Shown piece by piece: positions 57,671-64,000 of a DNA stretch of 64,000 bases. Source of the DNA: Flaccisagitta enflata (lineage: Eukaryota > Chaetognatha > Sagittoidea > Aphragmophora); contig OZ231127.1 of the NCBI GenBank assembly GCA_965153355.1, positions 80,786,001 through 80,850,000 of the forward strand, read 5' to 3'. Below the pieces are notes generated by a model. That model saw only the letters and a list, made by a program, of their open reading frames with translations. It searched no databases and was not told where the DNA came from. The position numbers and the translations under genes are program-made. The first letter of the stretch is position 1; each line of letters begins with the position of its first letter.

Positions 57671-60433
57671 ATGGATAGATTTAATCATACAGCTGATCTT
57701 CTGAGTGGGCTAGCAGGGGACGTTTCTAGTGTAGGGGAAGCCCATCAGTTACCTTGTCCCCATGAAGATTCTTATGCTCGAGATTCCATCAGAGGCTCTC
57801 AATCTGCGATGGTCGAGACACAAAACGTTGTCTCATGTTTGAGGGGAGGACCAAGTTTAAGCAATTCTAATGTCGGTAATGACGTATATCAGGGATCAAA
57901 TGAAGATACTGGCAAAATCGGACTTGGCTCTTCTGAGTTGGACATCTGGGCGGATTCCAGTACCCGTCGCAAACAATTAACTAGTGACACGGACAAAATT
58001 GAAAAAACTTCTTTAAGTAGTCTATTTGGTGCAGATCTTATGACCAGTCTTAAAGATGTAACAGATGACAAGGGCAAAACTGAACATGGTTCTTACGACA
58101 TTAGTGGTCTTTTTCTAGAGCTGGAGGCGAATCATGAGTTATTTGTTGATGGTAAATCATCAGACGGTACTAGTATCAATGTCGCTACAACAGTCAATAA
58201 CATCAACACCAACTACAAGAGACGTGATGAGAGTTTATCATCAACAACACTTTTGTTGTCACAGACAATTGATACCGAACACGACTTGACTTATAACAGT
58301 AGCTTTGATGAAAATGATGGCAGCTATATAGATGATTGTACCGAAACTGAACATGGTTCTTATGACATTAGTGGTCTTTTTCAAGAGCAGGAGGCGAATC
58401 ATGAGTTATTTATTGATGGTATATCTTTTGACGGGACCAGTAACAATGTCGCTACAATGGTCAATAACATCAACACCAACTACAAGAGACTTGACGAGAG
58501 TTTATCATCAACAACACTTATGTTGTCACAGACAGGTGATACCGAACACGACTTGACCTATAACAGTAGCATTGATGAAAACGATGGCAGTTATAGAGAT
58601 GATTGTACCGAAGACAACGGGGATGACCACTTCAAATCAAAAAGCTTAGGTCGCAAAATACTTGACTCAAGATCGTTCTTCCTAATTCCAATTATTTTCT
58701 CCATTGTAATGTACCTCCTCGATGTCACTTCTGATGTCAAACTCGCCGCGCGCTATTTCCTTGATCAACATAATTGGTGGGGTGTATGGACCACTGTCTT
58801 TGTGGTCGTTCCTTGGATGGTTTGCCTAGTTTACGCGGGAAAGAAGCATTGGATTCTTGCGTTCAACGGTGATGTTTATCATCGCTTGCAGCTCCTATTT
58901 GCGCTCGTAAATTTGTACCCTGTGGCTTATCTCATCCATGCAATCAAGAATAGATTTATGACAAAAAATCCTTACAGGGCTAAACATGACAAACAAAACG
59001 CAGACTTCTTCCGTTTCATTGAAGTTGCAATTGAAGCCTTTCCACAGGCTTCATTGCAACTTTACATCGTTTCTCGATTTAATCGTTTCGACTCTCTTCT
59101 GATTGTTTCCATTGTCTCCTCAGTTTTCTCAGTTGTAAGTGGAACCAATAAGGCTTGCTTAAGCGTTGTAGGAATGAACAAAGGGATAGATTTGGGAATT
59201 CTTGGCTGCCTCGTTTTTGTCCCTTGGCTCTTTCTTCACTTCGTCACAATTGTGCCTCCACTCGCTTTTTTTGCGTCGCTGAAGTCTCTCACCAGTCCAG
59301 CTCTCCTGACTTTCATCGTGTATTTTCCTCTACACGTCTTTCTATCTGCTTACTTGACTTTTGTTTTCCCACAAAATGGAATGAAACATTTCTTTGTCCC
59401 ATATTTGGCACAACAAGGGAAGGCATTGAGATGTGATATTCCTCAGAAATACCGTCCAATGTTACGTTGCCTATCGGGCATCCTTCATCTTTTTTTCACG
59501 TTTGCCTCTTTTTGGGTATCTTCTTCTTGGATAGTGTCTCTCTTGCCCTTTCTTAGCCCGTCAGCGACAGATTTTCTCCCTAAATTCATTTGGCCGAATA
59601 CTTCATCTGTTTTCCAAAAATGGATCGTTCCTGACGCGTTCTCGTTCAATCAGTCTTGGGCAGTCTGTAATATCTCATCATCGTTATCTTCAAATTCGGT
59701 AACACTAACGGTCAATGGAACATCCCATGAGCATTTGGGAAGAAATATAAAAGTTGGCCATTTTCTGTCATACGGCTACGTCATCAGAGCCTTGAGGTCA
59801 TTTGAGTGGTGCGTAACTGATTTGGCGGCACAAATGTACATCTTCTTTAATGTTATGTGTTGCATTCTGACAATCTACCATTTTATCCTCATCATTTTCT
59901 GGCCACAAATCTGGGACTATCTGAAGAAGAGATCAATGAGAGGGAAATTGAGAGAATTGAGGAAGTTGATGCATTTGATGAAGAAAGATGGCAAAAAAGA
60001 GTTTGCAGGAAAATTCTTGCGGGACATAATCACATTACTTAAGGACTGTTCCAAATGGACCAAAAACGAAAAAAGGTTGACAGAATTGAAAACAAATCGA
60101 TCGAAATTCACGCGTTGGGCAAAAAAAATCGCAAAAGAGGACAAGACAAAAATCCAAAATTACTTGACAGAAGAAAAAATAAAGGGATGCGAACATTCCT
60201 TGTATCTTCTGGAAAAAGCATTTGTGAATGATTCTGACCCATTCAGTTCTTTCAAATTCTCCAATATAAAAAGATCGTCCTCCAGGGTGATCAGTCAGTG
60301 CTGCAATCGGTTGTTCTCGTTGGTTCGACGACATGGTGATACGGACTATTCGGACGTTCCAATGACTGAAAGTCCTCGAGGCACCGGGGGTACGCGCGCA
60401 AATGCTAGGAAAGTTAATGATGTTGAGGTTTAG
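57671..60433 (+). CDS. XK-related (XKR) family multipass membrane protein
   Basis: A single-exon 920-residue frame starting at ATG 57671. Residues 336-355 (FFLIPIIFSIVMYLLDVTSD) open a multipass region running to about residue 750. The conserved XK-family stretch FIEVAIEAFPQASLQLYIV lies near residue 447, and the last helix (MYIFFNVMCCILTIYHFILI) starts at about 722. A basic cytosolic tail of about 170 residues follows. XKR proteins act in phospholipid scrambling or transport at the plasma membrane; some (Xkr8, Xkr4, Xkr9) are switched on by caspase cleavage (established knowledge). The N-terminal 335 residues are Ser/Asp/Asn-rich and unusual for the family. They contain an 89-residue direct duplication (137-225 and 226-314), each copy ending in DENDGS. 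The protein is longer than usual for XKR because of this region. No intron is needed; a 5' UTR exon cannot be excluded. Confidence 0.93.
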   Translation: MDRFNHTADLLSGLAGDVSSVGEAHQLPCPHEDSYARDSIRGSQSAMVETQNVVSCLRGGPSLSNSNVGNDVYQGSNEDTGKIGLGSSELDIWADSSTRRKQLTSDTDKIEKTSLSSLFGADLMTSLKDVTDDKGKTEHGSYDISGLFLELEANHELFVDGKSSDGTSINVATTVNNINTNYKRRDESLSSTTLLLSQTIDTEHDLTYNSSFDENDGSYIDDCTETEHGSYDISGLFQEQEANHELFIDGISFDGTSNNVATMVNNINTNYKRLDESLSSTTLMLSQTGDTEHDLTYNSSIDENDGSYRDDCTEDNGDDHFKSKSLGRKILDSRSFFLIPIIFSIVMYLLDVTSDVKLAARYFLDQHNWWGVWTTVFVVVPWMVCLVYAGKKHWILAFNGDVYHRLQLLFALVNLYPVAYLIHAIKNRFMTKNPYRAKHDKQNADFFRFIEVAIEAFPQASLQLYIVSRFNRFDSLLIVSIVSSVFSVVSGTNKACLSVVGMNKGIDLGILGCLVFVPWLFLHFVTIVPPLAFFASLKSLTSPALLTFIVYFPLHVFLSAYLTFVFPQNGMKHFFVPYLAQQGKALRCDIPQKYRPMLRCLSGILHLFFTFASFWVSSSWIVSLLPFLSPSATDFLPKFIWPNTSSVFQKWIVPDAFSFNQSWAVCNISSSLSSNSVTLTVNGTSHEHLGRNIKVGHFLSYGYVIRALRSFEWCVTDLAAQMYIFFNVMCCILTIYHFILIIFWPQIWDYLKKRSMRGKLRELRKLMHLMKKDGKKEFAGKFLRDIITLLKDCSKWTKNEKRLTELKTNRSKFTRWAKKIAKEDKTKIQNYLTEEKIKGCEHSLYLLEKAFVNDSDPFSSFKFSNIKRSSSRVISQCCNRLFSLVRRHGDTDYSDVPMTESPRGTGGTRANARKVNDVEV

Positions 60434-61069
60434 AGACACTGACACTGAGTTGGTGCATCTGCGAAAAAAACCGGTATATTCATCTTCATAAATTCCCAAA
60501 AAGGTCTTCAACTTTACCAGTCTAGAAAATGCGACTTTTACTTCATAGTCTCGTATCGAGACCCTAAGTACCTCAGTTTCAACCCACTCTTACCACATAC
60601 TTTTCCTAGCAATAAGATGCTATATTTGTTAATTTGATAACAATTGTGCGGTTAAATCATAAATCAATCGCTGTCCTTTTTCCGCAAATATCCAATACAT
60701 ATTGTTAGTAATGAAGGAAGTTGCATACATACATTATTGAGATGCGGTACCGGGTAATATAGAATGCACCGTTAATGCATGATGAATATGTAGTACATGT
60801 TGCCTTGGTGACTAACTGATGATTAAAAAATAATTTCTCATTTATGCTGAAAATGACTATTTACTAAATAGTATTTAGCTCGTTAATTTAAAAAACGTTT
60901 AATTATTTTCCTGTCCCAATACAGTTAAACATGAATTAGAAAATGAAAGCACAGTATCAGTGGCTTATGGATAGCCAGGTTAAGGACTGTGCTCCAGGTA
61001 GAGGGCTCGTTTTGAGGATAACAGAAAAGAGGAATCAATGAAAGAATGACAGAATGAATGTAGAGTGCT
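60434..61069. other. 3' flank of XKR gene, nothing further seen
   Basis: AT-rich, presumably holding the 3' UTR. I see no canonical AATAAA near the stop. Confidence 0.45.
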
Positions 61070-61700
61070 GCCCAAAAACAACTTGAATGACTTAAAATGA
61101 CCGAATCATGTAAAATCATTTCAAATGATGTAAAATAACTTGCATAACTTAAAATGACCTAAGACGACCTGAAATGACTGAAAATGACTTAAAATTACTA
61201 AAAATTACTGAAAAAACAAGCTTAAAAACTTAGTAGACAAAACTGATGTAAATGACTCATAATGACCTGTAATGATTAAGGATAACTTAATGACTTAAAA
61301 TGACTTATAATGACTTAGAATTACTTAAAATCATTAAAACTTTTTAAAAGCGACCTAAATAACCTAAATGACGTCATTGATGTAACTAACAAAAAATGAT
61401 GTAAAATGGTGTGAAATGACTGAAATTTATATAAAATGACTATAAATGACGTAGAATGATGTAAAATGAATCAAAATGACTTGAAATGACTTAAATGACC
61501 AAAACTGACTGAAAATGATGTTAAATGAGTAAGAGTGACCTAAGATGATCTGAAATAACAGACAGACAGGAGGAAAGACAAACAGAGTGAGACAGATAGA
61601 GAGACAGACACTATCAGTCAAACGATGGACACAGTCAGACAGCAAACGAAAGAAAACTCATAGATAGGGGCAAATAGATAGAGACAGACAGACCAAAAGA
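61070..61700 (+). repeat. Degenerate ~11-bp minisatellite (TTAAAATGACC type) and (GACA)n
   Basis: Roughly 45 irregular units of ACTTAAAATGACC type from 61075 to about 61555, followed by GACAGACAGA-like purine-rich repeats to 61700. Confidence 0.85.
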
Positions 61701-61848
61701 CAAAACAAGAAAGACTGACGCAGTGGAAAAGCGGGAGAAGAGCAGGTGACAGAAATAGTATGATAAAGAGAGTGATAGTGTATGAATATTTGATATCTAT
61801 TAATAGCTTTTAATATCTATTAATATCTATCAATATCTATTGATCGGG

Positions 61849-62142
61849 AAAAAAGTCGAAGTCAGTCTTCGACTTTTTGACATATTCGAGAGATTCGGGG
61901 TTTTCATTTTCTTATGAGGAAGTTGGGGCTCTCCTAGGGGCGAATGGGCCCTCCAATAAAATTTATAGGGTAAGTAAATTTGATTATTCTCTTTCATTTG
62001 GAGCCAAGCAGAATGCTCTACGACAGAGACTTTTCGCGCTATGATTTTTTAAAGATTTATTTACAAAAAATTCAAATGGAATTTTTTCCGATTTTTTTTT
62101 ATTTTGTGTAAGATCAATAAAAGAGTCTATTCATGTTAACTT
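61849..62142 (+). mobile_element. Palindrome-ended repeat element, third copy
   Basis: AAAAAAGTCGAAGTCAGTCT then TCGACTTTTT forms a hairpin with a short loop. The following 180 bases resemble the flank of the palindrome at 5092-5111 read on the other strand. The element may extend through the tandem repeat to about 63100, where GGGATACCTTTAATTTGAGT occurs. Confidence 0.5.
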
Positions 62143-62580
62143 GAGCATGCAAATGCAAAAAAAAATGTTTATGAGCACAGCTGCTCATCTGTGAGGGCGT
62201 TTTTGAGCATTTTAGCTCATTTAGTTCACTTACCTCAGTCTTTTTTTCTGATTTTAAACGTAATGAATAAAGAAATGATTTGATTCATTTTTAAGCATGC
62301 AAATAAAAGAAAGCATGTCAGTGAGCATAGCTACTGATCTGTGAGGATGTTTTAAGTATTCTAGCTCACTTAGCTCATTTAGATTAGTCTTTTTTTCTGA
62401 TTTTTAATGGGATAAATAAATAAATGTTTTGATGTGAGCATGCAAATATAAGAAAGGATGTCAGTGAACATAGCTGGTTGTCTGGTTGAGGGATTTTGAG
62501 CATTTTAGCTCATCTAGCTCATTTGGCTTAGTCTTACTTTTCTCTAATTTTCAGTGCAATCAGTACATACAATTGCTCTG
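62143..62580 (+). repeat. ~145-bp tandem repeat, three units
   Basis: Units start with RAGCATGCAAAT at 62143, 62293 and 62436 and share CTGTGAGG, GCATTTTAGCTCA and TCTTTTTTTCTGATTTT. Non-coding. Confidence 0.85.
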
Positions 62581-63435
62581 GATTTGATCTAATATATAAA
62601 AAAATTTGCAGTGACTGAAGATAAAAGCTTGGTGAAAAGTGACCAATGTTTACGACTTTTTTCCTCACGGCGACAGCCGCCATTACTGGTATCTATAAAT
62701 ATCTAATAATAGCTTCACGATTTTTCCTCAAGCTCAGAAAATTTTTCTGTTCAAAAAAGAATTTTACACATTCACAATCTAAAATGATGCAGCAATTTCT
62801 CAATTTGCAGATTTGGCTGATATTGCTCATAGACTCTTTTTCTTTAGGAGGCTCTCATTTCTAAATGGATTGAGCTAGAGACCTGAGATTGGTCTGAAAT
62901 TGAAGAATTTTTGGGCCCAATAAAAAATATCCTCAAAATTTTGAAGTTTTTTGTTTTTTTTTCTTCAAAACCACATTTAAAAAAGAACAACTTGATTTTC
63001 ATAGGCATGAATTTGGCAAATATCTTGGTATCTTATCAAAAAAATGTGAATTATTCTATGAAATCTCTTTTACTATGTGGGATACCTTTAATTTGAGTCA
63101 TCATTTGACTCATCATGTTTTGTCAAATTATTTACAGATAAGAGCTTAACAAAGAGTAGTTGTCAAAAGAGATCAATGAAAAATAGCAAAATGGTTGCAA
63201 AAGGGCATATACTTCCAAGCCATTTTTCCATGACTGTTGATACCTTCCCATCATTTTCCTCTTACTGAACAAAAATCGTTTTTCACAAGCTCTTTAGAAC
63301 TTTTTTTCAGAATTAGATTATCTTCTCTAGAAGCAGAGATAAATCGATTATTAATGTTACAACTGAGTTGGTATACCCTGTATATATGGTTGAAAACCTT
63401 TGATGGCCAACTTGGGATTCTTTCAAACTTTTATA
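62581..63435. other. No gene seen
   Basis: AT-rich. 62870-63080 resembles the interior of MITE family A (GAGACCTGAGATTGGTCTGA against CAGATCTGGGATTGGTCTAG at 3690). Confidence 0.4.
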
Positions 63436-63546
63436 TGTGCGACAACGGACATCGATAAGAGGCTTTGTTTGTCGGTTGGTCAGTCTGTCTGTTGGTCTGT
63501 AACGCATTTGTTCGACGTCGCGTATATTGGCCAACTTGGCCTTGTT
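63436..63546 (-). mobile_element. (GGAC)n-type element, short diverged copy
   Basis: TGCGACAACGGACATCGATA, GTTGGTCAGTCTGTCTGTTG and TTGGCCAACTTGGCCTTGTT; same subtype as 49330-49432. Confidence 0.6.
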
Positions 63547-64000
63547 CTTCCTCTTTTCTCATCATTCAGCAACTTTTGTTGTAATTGTAACAAAAAATGA
63601 TCGATTAAACCAAGCTGTCTCAACTGTACTTTGTTTCAACACTGTTTTGTTTCAACAGTAACAGTGTAAAGGTTTTCAAGCCGATCGTCGAAGTAACTTG
63701 GATTATATTTCAAATCAATTGAGATCGTAACACAGCTACAACAAAATAATTCCGTTTCGTGACTACAAAAAGAAACGATCCTTAAGATTGCTACCGCTAT
63801 GTCTACAAAAAAAAACACAACCTTGTTGAGAAAAAAAACCAGAGGCAGTGACTTGTTTTAGGTACGCCTAATTAAAAACACGCAAGCAGGGTAGTATGAT
63901 GATGTGTGATTTTCATCCTAATAAAGGATGTGTCTTACATTATTTCTAATCAAGCAAAAAAGATATAAAGAATTTTAGAATATTTTGTCATTGAATTAGT
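63547..64000. other. No gene seen
   Basis: AT-rich sequence to the window end with no supported exon. Confidence 0.45.

Overview
This is an animal (metazoan) nuclear genomic window, most likely from an invertebrate. The evidence is GT-AG introns with matching phases, a multi-exon gene combining calcium-binding EGF domains with a C-type lectin domain, and an XK-related (XKR) membrane protein. I cannot place the species. The DNA is extremely rich in simple repeats: (GA)n, (GT)n, (CAA)n, (AATG)n and (GAA)n tracts often of 100-700 bp. It also holds many short non-autonomous mobile elements. Most long open frames are just translated microsatellites.

Layout. 1-4.2 kb is repeats and featureless DNA. 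A small two-exon gene of unknown function lies on the minus strand at 4194-5806. 5.8-9.8 kb is mostly microsatellite. From 9.8 to 14.4 kb there is a chain of candidate plus-strand exons (coiled coil, Thr/Asp-rich and Gly-rich segments). From 15,598 to 33,872, and probably up to 41,034, a large minus-strand gene runs through at least 12 phase-consistent exons. It encodes a type II membrane protein: N-terminal membrane anchor, long coiled-coil stalk, seven EGF domains and a terminal C-type lectin-like domain. From 41.4 to 52.3 kb plus-strand exons resume and end in a stop codon; they encode a coiled-coil, Ser/Thr-rich, basic protein that I do not recognise. The left and right plus-strand exon groups meet in the same phase and could be one gene that carries the lectin gene nested in a ~27 kb intron. 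From 57,671 to 60,433 is a single-exon XKR gene (920 aa), followed by tandem repeats to the end.

Mobile DNA. The dominant family has at least 15 recognisable copies: a short element with an AACAAGGCCGGATACAC start, a central (GGAC)n microsatellite and a terminal hairpin before CTAAAA. I interpret it as Helentron-associated (DINE-1/pearl-like). Other families are fold-back elements whose arms are ~21-bp minisatellites, two TA-flanked inverted-repeat element families, and an element ending in a 20-nt palindrome. At 42.9-44.4 kb three of these are nested inside one another, and a related copy elsewhere shows the empty site.

The lectin gene model rests on domain recognition plus intron phase. 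The two plus-strand exon groups rest on splice signals, phase and protein-like composition only, so they are less certain.
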